From positions 1 through 7,041 of the forward strand of contig JAKEHC010000023.1 in NCBI GenBank assembly GCA_022615255.1: a stretch of DNA of 7,041 nucleotides, given 5' to 3'. Source of the stretch: Candidatus Dadabacteria bacterium. GTDB lineage: Bacteria > Desulfobacterota_D > UBA1144 > Nemesobacterales > CSP1-2. Both the position numbers and the translations under genes were made by a program. This document shows, one piece after another, positions 1 through 5,185 of this stretch (the first letter of the stretch is position 1; each line of letters starts with the position of its first letter). The notes beneath the pieces are model-generated. The model was not told where the DNA came from and searched no databases. It worked only from the letters and a program-made list of their open reading frames with translations.

Positions 1-75
1 CTTTAGAAAAATGTATTCTAGCAGAGGCTACTCGACGGGAACAAATTTATGAGCAAGATTAAATATCGTTAACTC

Positions 76-102
76 TTGGTTGGAATGCATAATTAATATA
101 AA
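76..102 (+). promoter_or_regulatory. possible sigma-70 promoter for archease
   Basis: A good -10 hexamer TATAAA lies at 97-102, with a poor -35 candidate TTGGTT at 76-81. The spacer is only 15 bases, which is shorter than ideal. Transcription would start near 109 and give a leader of about 90 bases. No sigma-54 pattern was found in 1-198. The rest of 1-198 shows no recognisable gene or strong hairpin. This is the best candidate for archease expression but it is weak. Confidence 0.3.
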
Positions 103-198
103 AACGTCTACTAAGGATAACCTCTAATATCAAACACCTGAAGAAAAAGCCGGATTCCTAAATTATGATTAGAGAACACAATTTATCGAGACGTCGCT

Positions 199-606
199 AT
201 GCCATACAAGATTCTAGAACACACAGCCGATGTGAGGATGATAGTTCAAGCGGATTCCCTAGATGAGCTCTTTTCCGATGCAGTCTATGGAATGATGAAG
301 ATTATAGAACCCAAGATCGGAAACAATAAGAAGGCAATTGAGAGAATGATTTCACTAGAAGCGATGGATGCAACAGCCCTTCTAATAGACTTTCTCAACG
401 AGGTTTTACTCTCAACCCACCTAAATAGGGAGATATATAACGAGGTGATTTTTAAAAGCCTATCCGAGCGCTCACTGGAAGCTAAACTCTATGGAGTTAT
501 TGCATTATCATTGGGCGAAGATATAAAAGCCGTTACATATCATGAGGCAGATGTTAAAAAGAAAGAAGATGGGACTTGGGAAACCATGCTTGTTTTTGAC
601 ATTTAG
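199..606 (+). CDS. archease, RtcB cofactor protein
   Basis: Archease is a small cytosolic metal-binding protein. In known systems it speeds guanylylation of RtcB and makes the ligase multiple-turnover. The 135-residue product matches the family along its length. The N-terminal EHTAD motif is at residues 7-11, the central LLIDFLNEVL segment lies near residue 62, and the C-terminus has the typical AVTYHEADVK stretch and ends VFDI. The usual family length is about 140 residues, so it is complete. The ATG at 199 fits the normal family start, although only a bare GAG eight bases upstream resembles an SD site. rtcB follows 108 bases downstream on the same strand, which supports a shared function. 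A sigma-54-like promoter lies in that gap, so the two genes need not be fully co-transcribed. The function is inferred from family membership. Confidence 0.93.
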   Translation: MPYKILEHTADVRMIVQADSLDELFSDAVYGMMKIIEPKIGNNKKAIERMISLEAMDATALLIDFLNEVLLSTHLNREIYNEVIFKSLSERSLEAKLYGVIALSLGEDIKAVTYHEADVKKKEDGTWETMLVFDI

Positions 607-658
607 CTATAGAGGGAAGCCTGCAAGAAGCTACGAGCAATTGCCGAGTCGAATCTAA

Positions 659-674
659 TGGCATGTGTCTTGCA
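659..674 (+). promoter_or_regulatory. sigma-54 (-24/-12) promoter for rtcB
   Basis: The sequence TGGCATGTGTCTTGCA matches the sigma-54 consensus TGGCACG-N4-TTGC(A/T) at every conserved position except C6, which is T. The key GG (660-661) and GC (672-673) are exactly 12 bases apart, as sigma-54 requires. Transcription would start near 685, leaving a 30-base leader before the rtcB ATG. E. coli rtcBA is known to be sigma-54 dependent, activated by RtcR, which agrees with this placement. An 8-base palindrome GCAATTGC at 637-644 lies just upstream, but no clear activator site could be identified. Confidence 0.75.
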
Positions 675-714
675 CACAAAACATTTGTAAGTTCATCAAT
701 GTGAAGTAACAATC

Positions 715-2121
715 ATGTTTAATAAATCGGATCTAATAAAAATAGAAGATTTCCTCTGGGAAATTCCAAAGGGCTTTCGGGATGACATGCGCGTGCCAGC
801 TCGCCTATATGCACATGACGAGATGCTTGACGCCATTTCAATTGATAAGTCTCTCGATCAGCTTGTTAACGTCGCCACACTTCCGGGAATAAAGGGATAC
901 GCACTTGCAATGCCAGATATTCATGAGGGATACGGATTCCCGGTCGGCGGTGTAGCGGCCTTTGACAGCGAGGAAGGCATCATCTCTCCCGGCGGAATAG
1001 GCTACGACATTAATTGCGGCGTAAGGCTACTGCGCTCAGAGAAATCGTTCTCGGAGGTTAAACCCCATCTACGCAATCTTGGGAGGACGATTTACCATGA
1101 GGTGCCCTCGGGCGTAGGTGTAGGAGGGAGGCTTGATTTGAAGGGCAAAGACTTCAATCTAGTCCTTGAGAAGGGAGCAGAACGAATGCTAGAACTCGGG
1201 TATGCGGAGGAAGAGGACCTTAAACATATAGAGTCAGGCGGCGTGCTAGATAGGGCAGAGTCTAAGCTCGTTTCAGAGCATGCAAAAAACAGAGGACGCG
1301 ATCAGCTCGGAACAATGGGGGCGGGCAATCACTTTGTAGAGGTCGGGATTGTCGAGACAATATTTGATAAAACTGAAGCAGAAAGATTGAAGCTCTTTAA
1401 AGACCAGGTAACGGTTCTCATTCATACAGGCTCGAGAGGACTCGGACACCAAATCGCAACAGATTATATACGAGTCATGATGAAGGTTATGGCTAACTAC
1501 GGCATTGTTCTGCCCGACCGTGAATTAGCATGCGCCCCCTTTAGATCCAAAGAAGGACAGGATTACTTCAAGGCTATGTCGGCAGGCGCAAACTTCGCAT
1601 GGGCAAACAGACAATTAATTACCTGGGAGGTGAGAAAAGCTTGGGAAGAGGTTTTAGGGAAAGACGGAGGAAAACTCAGTCTGGTTTACGACGTAGCGCA
1701 TAATATCGCAAAAATCGAGGAGTACACACTAGGTGGGAAAAGATACAATCTCGTTATTCACCGAAAGGGCGCAACCCGTTCGTTCCCAGACCAACCTGTA
1801 TTTATCCCCGGAAGCATGGGGACTCATTCTTACATTCTGGTCGGACAGGAATGGGCAATGATTGCAAGCTATGGGTCATGCTGTCACGGCGCGGGAAGAA
1901 GGATGTCCCGTACGCGAGCCAGGAAAGAAATAAGCGTTGAGGAGCTTAGACAAAGGCTTGAGGGCATGGGGATCGTCGTTAATGCCGGCTCATCAAAGGG
2001 GCTTACCGAGGAGTCACCAGAGGCATACAAAGACGTTGACGAGGTTGTCAATGTCATACATGAGGCAGGGATCGCAAAGAAGGTTGCCCGATTGAAACCC
2101 ATTGCTGTGATAAAGGGATAG
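715..2121 (+). CDS. rtcB: RNA-splicing ligase RtcB, 3'-phosphate/5'-OH RNA ligase
   Basis: RtcB joins RNA 3'-phosphate or 2',3'-cyclic phosphate ends to 5'-OH ends using GTP and Mn2+, in tRNA splicing or repair of cleaved RNA. All key motifs are visible in the 468 residues: DIHEGYGFPVGG near residue 68; GYDINCGVR with metal ligands D98 and C101; GAGNHF with N205 and H206; IHTGSRGLGH with metal ligand H237; VYDVAHNIAK with H329; and CCHGAGRRMSR, where H391 is the histidine expected to carry GMP. The C-terminus IAVIKG keeps the terminal lysine that contacts GMP in the archaeal structure. Length is normal. The ATG at 715 fits the family N-terminus but has no convincing SD, only GAAG about ten bases upstream. 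Archease precedes it, a sigma-54 promoter sits 30-55 bases upstream, and a terminator follows at 2198-2217. I see no damage or missing residue. Confidence 0.99.
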   Translation: MFNKSDLIKIEDFLWEIPKGFRDDMRVPARLYAHDEMLDAISIDKSLDQLVNVATLPGIKGYALAMPDIHEGYGFPVGGVAAFDSEEGIISPGGIGYDINCGVRLLRSEKSFSEVKPHLRNLGRTIYHEVPSGVGVGGRLDLKGKDFNLVLEKGAERMLELGYAEEEDLKHIESGGVLDRAESKLVSEHAKNRGRDQLGTMGAGNHFVEVGIVETIFDKTEAERLKLFKDQVTVLIHTGSRGLGHQIATDYIRVMMKVMANYGIVLPDRELACAPFRSKEGQDYFKAMSAGANFAWANRQLITWEVRKAWEEVLGKDGGKLSLVYDVAHNIAKIEEYTLGGKRYNLVIHRKGATRSFPDQPVFIPGSMGTHSYILVGQEWAMIASYGSCCHGAGRRMSRTRARKEISVEELRQRLEGMGIVVNAGSSKGLTEESPEAYKDVDEVVNVIHEAGIAKKVARLKPIAVIKG

Positions 2122-2186
2122 CTCTTTTTCGTTGAATGGCCTATAATGAGTTTGGATAGATTGTACTAAATATGTTAAAACCGATG

Positions 2187-2498
2187 TTATTTGGAGGAGG
2201 CTTTTAGCCTTTTTTTTACCGCCGCCACTTTGCTTTTCATCGTCACCTCTTTATCGCGACGGTCATCTATTATGAGCATAGTAACTACACGTCTCATCCC
2301 CCTTTTCAGAGCCGCTTCATGCATCTTTCTAACAAATGTGAAGATATCCGAGGCTTCCCCTTCGATGAGCGTTCCCATCGGACTTATTTCGTATTTTGCC
2401 CCCTCTTTCTCTAATACCTTAACAGCCTCAGCAATCCAATCACCTATACTAGATGTAGGAGTGCCAATCGGGATAACGCTTACCTCTGCAAGTGCCAT
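2187..2498 (-). CDS. MTH1187-family thiamine-binding protein
   Basis: This 103-residue protein belongs to the MTH1187/YkoF-like family (COG0011, ferredoxin-like fold), whose members form oligomers and bind thiamine or related pyrimidines. The N-terminal AEVSVIPIGT strand (residues 4-13), PMGTLIEGE (40-48) and IDDRRDK (77-83) are typical, and the length is normal. The start is supported by a strong SD, AAAGGAGGTG, five bases before the ATG. The gene converges on rtcB with 65 bases between stop codons. Its last codons, a lysine-rich tail, overlap the rtcB terminator on the other strand. No thiamine biosynthesis or transport gene is nearby, so its cellular role here cannot be read from context. 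A weak sigma-54-like site lies upstream at 2583-2598. Confidence 0.92.
   Translation of the reverse strand: MALAEVSVIPIGTPTSSIGDWIAEAVKVLEKEGAKYEISPMGTLIEGEASDIFTFVRKMHEAALKRGMRRVVTMLIIDDRRDKEVTMKSKVAAVKKRLKASSK
2198..2217 (+). terminator. intrinsic terminator of rtcB, inside the opposite gene
   Basis: On the + strand AGGCT-TTT-AGCCT forms a 5-bp stem, extendable by G-T pairs, running directly into eight T residues (2210-2217). It lies about 80-95 bases after the rtcB stop and is the only terminator-like structure downstream. It falls within the last codons of the convergent 2187-2498 gene, so the 3' ends of the two mRNAs overlap. Confidence 0.6.
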
Positions 2499-2582
2499 AA
2501 CAACACCTCCTTTAATTAACCCTCGATTTATTAATTAGGTTGAATTGAAATAATCTTAACATAATTTGACACTTCATAAACT

Positions 2583-2598
2583 GGCAAATTCTAAACCA
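2583..2598 (-). promoter_or_regulatory. weak sigma-54-like promoter for the thiamine-binding gene
   Basis: The minus strand reads TGGTTTAGAATTTGCC. The TGG and TTGC blocks are at the correct 12-base GG-to-GC spacing, but CACG and the final A/T are missing. Transcription would start near 2572, giving a leader of about 74 bases. A TGG-TTGC match of this quality is expected about once by chance in a window this size, so it counts only because of its position. A sigma-70 reading (TTGCCA, 18 bases, TATGTT) is an alternative at the same place. Confidence 0.3.
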
Positions 2599-2657
2599 CA
2601 AGGTCGCGCCAGGGAGGGTAGTTCTACTGAATGATTGGTGATGTTCAGTGAGTTTAA

Positions 2658-2680
2658 GGGGGCAGGTTAAAAACCTCCCC
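2658..2680. terminator. strong GC hairpin between two minus-strand genes
   Basis: GGGG at 2659-2662 pairs with CCCC at 2677-2680. AGGTT (2664-2668) pairs with AACCT (2672-2676) around an AAA loop, with C2663 bulged. The tail is TACTTTAAT on the + strand and CTTAAACT on the minus strand, so neither side has a clean U-tract. It lies about 100 bases past the stop of the receiver gene and could end that minus transcript. It could equally be the 3' end of a short + strand RNA. A smaller hairpin, ACTGAA/TTCAGT, lies next to it at 2626-2649. The 284-base gap 2499-2782 otherwise holds no gene. Confidence 0.45.
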
Positions 2681-2782
2681 TACTTTAATCGCATTTACAT
2701 ATGAAACTTTAATGAGAGGGAAATTATCAAGTTAGATAAACATATATTCTCAAATTCTTCGACATCAGACAGCTTAATACCG

Positions 2783-3187
2783 CTATGCATATTTTCTGCT
2801 TCCTGCTTCAATATTTCCCTTCAGTTTAGCTTCCCGTTTTTGCAAGACCCTGTCTACCTCTCTAGATAGCTCTTCCAAGTCGGTTGATTTAATAATATAA
2901 CTCTCGGCGAGCCAGGATGTATAATCATCCTGATAAGACGCATAAGCACTACACAGGATAACAGGAAGTTCCGGAAATTGTCTTGTTATCTTTTGAAGCA
3001 CGTCAAGCCCACTCTCTGATCTAAGCTTTATATCCAATACAACAAGATCTATCGGCTCACGATTCAGTATTTCAAATGTTTCATTTCCGGATTCGGATTC
3101 CAATACTTCATATCCTGCCTCATTTAACATCTCTCTATAGACAAGCCTTACGTTTTGGTCATCGTCTACGACTAATATTCTATGCAT
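2783..3187 (-). CDS. stand-alone response regulator receiver (CheY-like)
   Basis: The 134-residue protein is a single receiver domain that would be phosphorylated by a histidine kinase. All canonical features are present: the acidic cluster D8-D9-D10, the phosphoacceptor D52 in VVLDIKL, the switch serine S80 in VILCSAY, and the aromatic Y97 and invariant K100 in SYIIKS. The last roughly 20 residues (QKREAKLKGN and onwards) are a charged tail. There is no DNA-binding, AAA+ or enzymatic output domain, so it cannot itself be a sigma-54 activator. The ATG is preceded by GAGGTGA at good spacing. No kinase gene lies in the window, so partner and stimulus are unknown. It is separated from its neighbours by about 285-300 bases on each side and is probably monocistronic. 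Confidence 0.95.
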   Translation of the reverse strand: MHRILVVDDDQNVRLVYREMLNEAGYEVLESESGNETFEILNREPIDLVVLDIKLRSESGLDVLQKITRQFPELPVILCSAYASYQDDYTSWLAESYIIKSTDLEELSREVDRVLQKREAKLKGNIEAGSRKYA

Positions 3188-3228
3188 GATTCACCTCGCT
3201 TTCTTTATTAACTAACTCCCCACCTAAA

Positions 3229-3251
3229 GGCAATTTAGATAATCAATTGCC
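3229..3251. repeat. 7-bp inverted repeat upstream of the receiver gene
   Basis: GGCAATT (3229-3235) and AATTGCC (3245-3251) form a perfect dyad with a 9-base spacer, about 40-65 bases upstream of the receiver start. It could be an operator or a leader hairpin. Several dyads of this length are expected by chance in 7 kb, so support is modest. The rest of the 298-base gap 3188-3485 shows no gene and no sigma-54 pattern. It has one other 7-bp dyad, CTATCTT (3453-3459) with AAGATAG (3475-3481), just past the stop of the 3486-3728 gene, which may be that gene's terminator although no T-run follows. Confidence 0.3.
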
Positions 3252-3485
3252 GGATAAATATCAGATCTTAATCTAAAAGAGCCCGAGTTATCTCATTCAA
3301 TGTCATCCCTAGCCTCCAGCTCCGCCTCGCTGATACTTTTTAAGATGTGTAATTACCAATACTGACTTTTGATAAACATCTAATAGGTCCATAAATATCA
3401 CGCCCTTAATTCATCCCCCACATTCTTTACTCAACATTTATAAGCCAACGCCCTATCTTCAGGATTCATGATAAAAGATAGAAGC

Positions 3486-3728
3486 TTATTTTTTGGTTCT
3501 TTCTATCTTCTGCATGTTTTTTGCATCTTTCTCAGCTTTTGTTTCGGACGCGCTTTTTTTAACATCCGAGGTCCATGGAAGCGGATCGCTTGCCGGGAAG
3601 GTATCGGCAAGAGCTTTATCAAGCTTATCTTCACGCAATCGTTCAGAGTTGCCCTGAGTTGCATCCACTACCTTTTTTGACGACGATTGTTTGCGCGGAC
3701 CGGTCTTTTTTCCCTTTAAACTCTTCAT
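3486..3728 (-). CDS. small charged protein with a TFPASDP motif, unknown function
   Basis: Function is not recognised. The 80-residue product is highly charged and lysine-rich (about a quarter lysine), with low-complexity ends and no membrane segment or signal peptide. Its one conserved-looking element is LDKALADTFPASDPLPWT at residues 36-53. A similar TFPASDP motif occurs in many small uncharacterised bacterial proteins. I chose the ATG at 3728 because AGGAGGGGTG stands just before it. A longer frame opens with GTG at 3866, overlapping the stop of the upstream gene, but its extra 46 residues look unlike a conserved domain. The protein is probably largely disordered and could bind nucleic acid, which is inference only. 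It lies 134 bases after the 3863-4096 gene and may be its operon partner. Confidence 0.7.
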   Translation of the reverse strand: MKSLKGKKTGPRKQSSSKKVVDATQGNSERLREDKLDKALADTFPASDPLPWTSDVKKSASETKAEKDAKNMQKIERTKK

Positions 3729-3794
3729 GCTGTAGCCACCCCTCCTTGATGATTGTGGGCTCACTATTTCACCATATGCCAATGAATTAAACGG

Positions 3795-3816
3795 CAACAG
3801 AAGACTGTTGATTTTT
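3795..3816. other. perfect hairpin between the two small-protein genes
   Basis: CAACAG (3795-3800) pairs perfectly with CTGTTG (3805-3810) around an AAGA loop. On the + strand it is followed by ATTTTT, which looks like a terminator, but no + strand gene precedes it. On the minus strand it lies inside the presumed two-gene transcript, where it could reduce read-through or mark a processing point. Confidence 0.35.
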
Positions 3817-3862
3817 CGCGATTTTTCCTTCACCAATGGTTCCCTCATATTTGGGTAAATAT

Positions 3863-4096
3863 TCACCTAGCACTCCTCGTCCACAAACCCTCTTTTTGAT
3901 CGAAGTGGAGGTATGCAACCTTTCTCCGTCCGAACTGCTTTGATTTCATCTCAACATGCTCCGGTACAAATCTCAAGCCTTTTATCCTACTTGACATAAA
4001 CTTAAGAACCCTTTCAAGCGCTTCCTTCTGAGTGTAGGTAAGATTTTTTATAGTTTCTAACTCCTTTTCGTTTTCATAAATCTTCATATCAAACAT
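3863..4096 (-). CDS. small basic protein of unknown function, sigma-54 preceded
   Basis: I do not recognise this 77-residue protein. It is soluble, mixed-charge and basic overall. The N-terminal half (residues 6-38, with KELETIKNL and KEALERVLKFM) looks helical. The second half (GLRFVPEHVEMK, RRKVAYLHFD) looks like beta strands, giving a compact alpha-beta pattern. A strong GGGAGGTG sits five bases before the ATG at 4096, and the start MFDM also offers an in-frame ATG at codon 4. The main support that it is real is regulatory: an almost perfect sigma-54 promoter at 4165-4180 and a strong SD both point at this frame. Its TGA overlaps the GTG that opens the longer version of the next frame. It may work with the 80-residue protein downstream. 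No function is claimed. Confidence 0.7.
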   Translation of the reverse strand: MFDMKIYENEKELETIKNLTYTQKEALERVLKFMSSRIKGLRFVPEHVEMKSKQFGRRKVAYLHFDQKEGLWTRSAR

Positions 4097-4164
4097 ATGA
4101 CACCTCCCATTTACTACCTACTGCTTTATTCTTAAAACCTTTTATAGCTTCTCTAATAAGTATT

Positions 4165-4180
4165 AGCAAATATCATGCCA
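4165..4180 (-). promoter_or_regulatory. sigma-54 (-24/-12) promoter for the small-protein pair
   Basis: The minus strand reads TGGCATGATATTTGCT, which matches the sigma-54 consensus at all conserved positions except C6 (T here). The GG (4179-4178) and GC (4167-4166) are exactly 12 bases apart. Transcription would start near 4154, giving a leader of 58 bases before the ATG at 4096. The same bases can be read as a sigma-70 promoter (TTGCTA, 17 bases, TATAAA at 4146-4141), so dual use is possible. The first seven bases, TGGCATG, are identical to the rtcB site. Confidence 0.7.
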
Positions 4181-4562
4181 CATCCCCTTATGGTCATTCT
4201 AAGAACCTTAAGAAAAGGAATTAGCAAAATCTCTATTAAGCAGGTTGAATATGGTGTGTACTTATAGGTAAGAATATAAGTAAAGATATTTCTATAAGCT
4301 AGGCTCAGAAGGCGCAAAATATGATTAGGTAAATATGTACTCAGTGAAAAAGCACTTTTCGTGTTGAGGAAACAACAACATCCATACTCTATATAAGCTA
4401 CCCCATCTCAATCTCACCCCCTTATTTTAATTTAGTTACTGCTCTACTAATACTATTTGCATTATTTTCTAGAATGTCAAGAAAAAATTTTGCCTTTATA
4501 ATTTTTTCGACGAAATAAAATTGATCTCAATTTAAATGACGTGTATTTAAAAAAGAGATTGT
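4181..4562. other. AT-rich intergenic stretch without a gene
   Basis: I see no credible coding frame, tRNA or array here. A TAAGAA direct repeat (TAAGAA-CCT-TAAGAA, 4200-4214) lies about 50-60 bases upstream of the sigma-54 start of the small-protein pair and could belong to an activator site. A weak hairpin GAAAA/TTTTC occurs near 4348. The stretch 4490-4560 is very rich in A and T runs. Nothing else stands out. Confidence 0.5.
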
Positions 4563-4588
4563 ACACATAGAGTAAACCTCCAGTTTCC

Positions 4589-4623
4589 AAACAAACTTAG
4601 TGGAAGGCTAAAGCCTTCCGCTA
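4589..4623 (-). terminator. intrinsic terminator of the flavin split-barrel gene
   Basis: An 11-bp stem (4598-4608 with 4613-4623, one G-T pair) closes a four-base loop. In the minus direction the stem runs into AGTTTGTTTGG (4599-4589), a T-rich tail. It begins 28 bases after the stop at 4651. An outer pairing, ACAC and AGAGTA at 4563-4574 with TACTCTGTGT at 4622-4631, could enclose or compete with the terminator stem. Confidence 0.65.
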
Positions 4624-4650
4624 CTCTGTGTTTGTCGTTTTGTCAGTTAC

Positions 4651-5055
4651 TCAAAGCCCCCAGCTCCCGATTTTGTCGGGAGTAACCTCGACTATCACCG
4701 TTTTTCCCTCTTTAATCGGAAACGCCACTTCATACTGTGTATATTTCTGGTTAAGCAGTTTACTGACTTTACGAAACTCCGGTCCTTTGTGTATGACCTT
4801 AGCCTTGCCGTGTATGGTTACACCCCTGAGATAAGACCAGATCTCACTATACTCATCGCATATTAAAGCTACTTTATCATTCTCCGTCAGATTCCTAACC
4901 TTGTTTGATCCCCTTTCAGTAGCAAAATAGATGCGGTCCCCATCCATGACATGACACACAGGAACATTATGAGGCATGCCGTCTTCATCAACTGTAGCAA
5001 ACCTAAGCACCCGCTGTAGGGAAACAAAATCCCTTTCTATCTTCTTTAGCTTCAT
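4651..5055 (-). CDS. PNPOx-like FMN-binding split-barrel protein
   Basis: The 134-residue product fits the pyridoxamine 5'-phosphate oxidase-like split-barrel family, which are small cytosolic dimers binding FMN, F420 or related cofactors. Typical elements are FATVDEDGMPHNVPV near residue 19, DRIYFATERGSNKVRNL with the SNKVRNL cofactor-loop pattern, then VALICDEYSEIW, GVTIHGKAKVI, and the usual C-terminal KIGSWGL. Substrate and cofactor cannot be assigned from sequence. I prefer the ATG at 5055, because GGAGGT ends 10 bases before it but only one base before the upstream in-frame ATG at 5064; the latter would add MTQ. It is divergent from rtcA with about 120-130 bases between starts, and a good terminator follows. 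No sigma-54 pattern precedes it. Confidence 0.9.
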   Translation of the reverse strand: MKLKKIERDFVSLQRVLRFATVDEDGMPHNVPVCHVMDGDRIYFATERGSNKVRNLTENDKVALICDEYSEIWSYLRGVTIHGKAKVIHKGPEFRKVSKLLNQKYTQYEVAFPIKEGKTVIVEVTPDKIGSWGL

Positions 5056-5099
5056 CTGAGTCATGACCTCCTTTATGAGATTAATGGAACCTTCTCATT

Positions 5100-5105
5100 A
5101 GTATA
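5100..5105 (-). promoter_or_regulatory. possible -10 box for the flavin split-barrel gene
   Basis: The minus strand reads TATACT, five of six bases of the -10 consensus, about 45 bases upstream of the preferred ATG. The -35 region is poor and overlaps the -10 of the divergent rtcA promoter, so the two promoters may compete. Confidence 0.35.
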
Positions 5106-5113
5106 TCTTGTAA

Positions 5114-5122
5114 TGGTATAAT
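5114..5122 (+). promoter_or_regulatory. extended -10 sigma-70 promoter for rtcA
   Basis: TGGTATAAT is a perfect extended -10 (TGn plus TATAAT), which can work without a -35, and no good -35 is present. The start would lie near 5129, giving a leader of about 57 bases. No sigma-54 pattern is found upstream of rtcA, unlike rtcB. Confidence 0.6.
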
Positions 5123-5185
5123 TTTTCACTAGGATGAAGTAACAGATAAAAGTAGTTTAAAGGGTGAGTAAATCCGGCGATTCTT

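Noticed and set aside
3..62. Open frame of 19 codons at the left edge ending in TAA at 60-62, possibly the tail of an upstream gene
   Set aside because: Too short to recognise; another frame is open over nearly the same bases, and there is no way to tell a real C-terminus from chance.
1884..2102. Open frames opposite or out of phase with rtcB, rtcA and the other assigned genes
   Set aside because: They lie entirely within strongly conserved genes, lack SD sites and give protein sequences without recognisable domains.
2499..2700. TPP riboswitch before the thiamine-binding gene
   Set aside because: No CUGAGA or other conserved TPP-aptamer blocks could be found on the minus strand.
3453..3481. 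CTATCTT/AAGATAG hairpin after the 3486-3728 gene as a full intrinsic terminator
   Set aside because: The loop is 15 bases and no T-run follows in the minus direction, so it is mentioned only as a possibility.
3728..3743. GG/GC pair at sigma-54 spacing on the minus strand next to the small-protein start
   Set aside because: The bases are the ribosome-binding site of the 3486-3728 gene, and the -12 block lacks TTGC.
3729..3866. 46-residue N-terminal extension of the TFPASDP protein from a GTG start
   Set aside because: A strong SD (AGGAGGGGTG) stands directly before the ATG at 3728, and the extension looks unlike a conserved domain; kept only as an alternative start.
4301..4316. AGGCTCAGAAGGCGCA on the + strand, with GG and GC at sigma-54 spacing
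   Set aside because: The -12 block is GCGC rather than TTGC, and no + strand gene follows.
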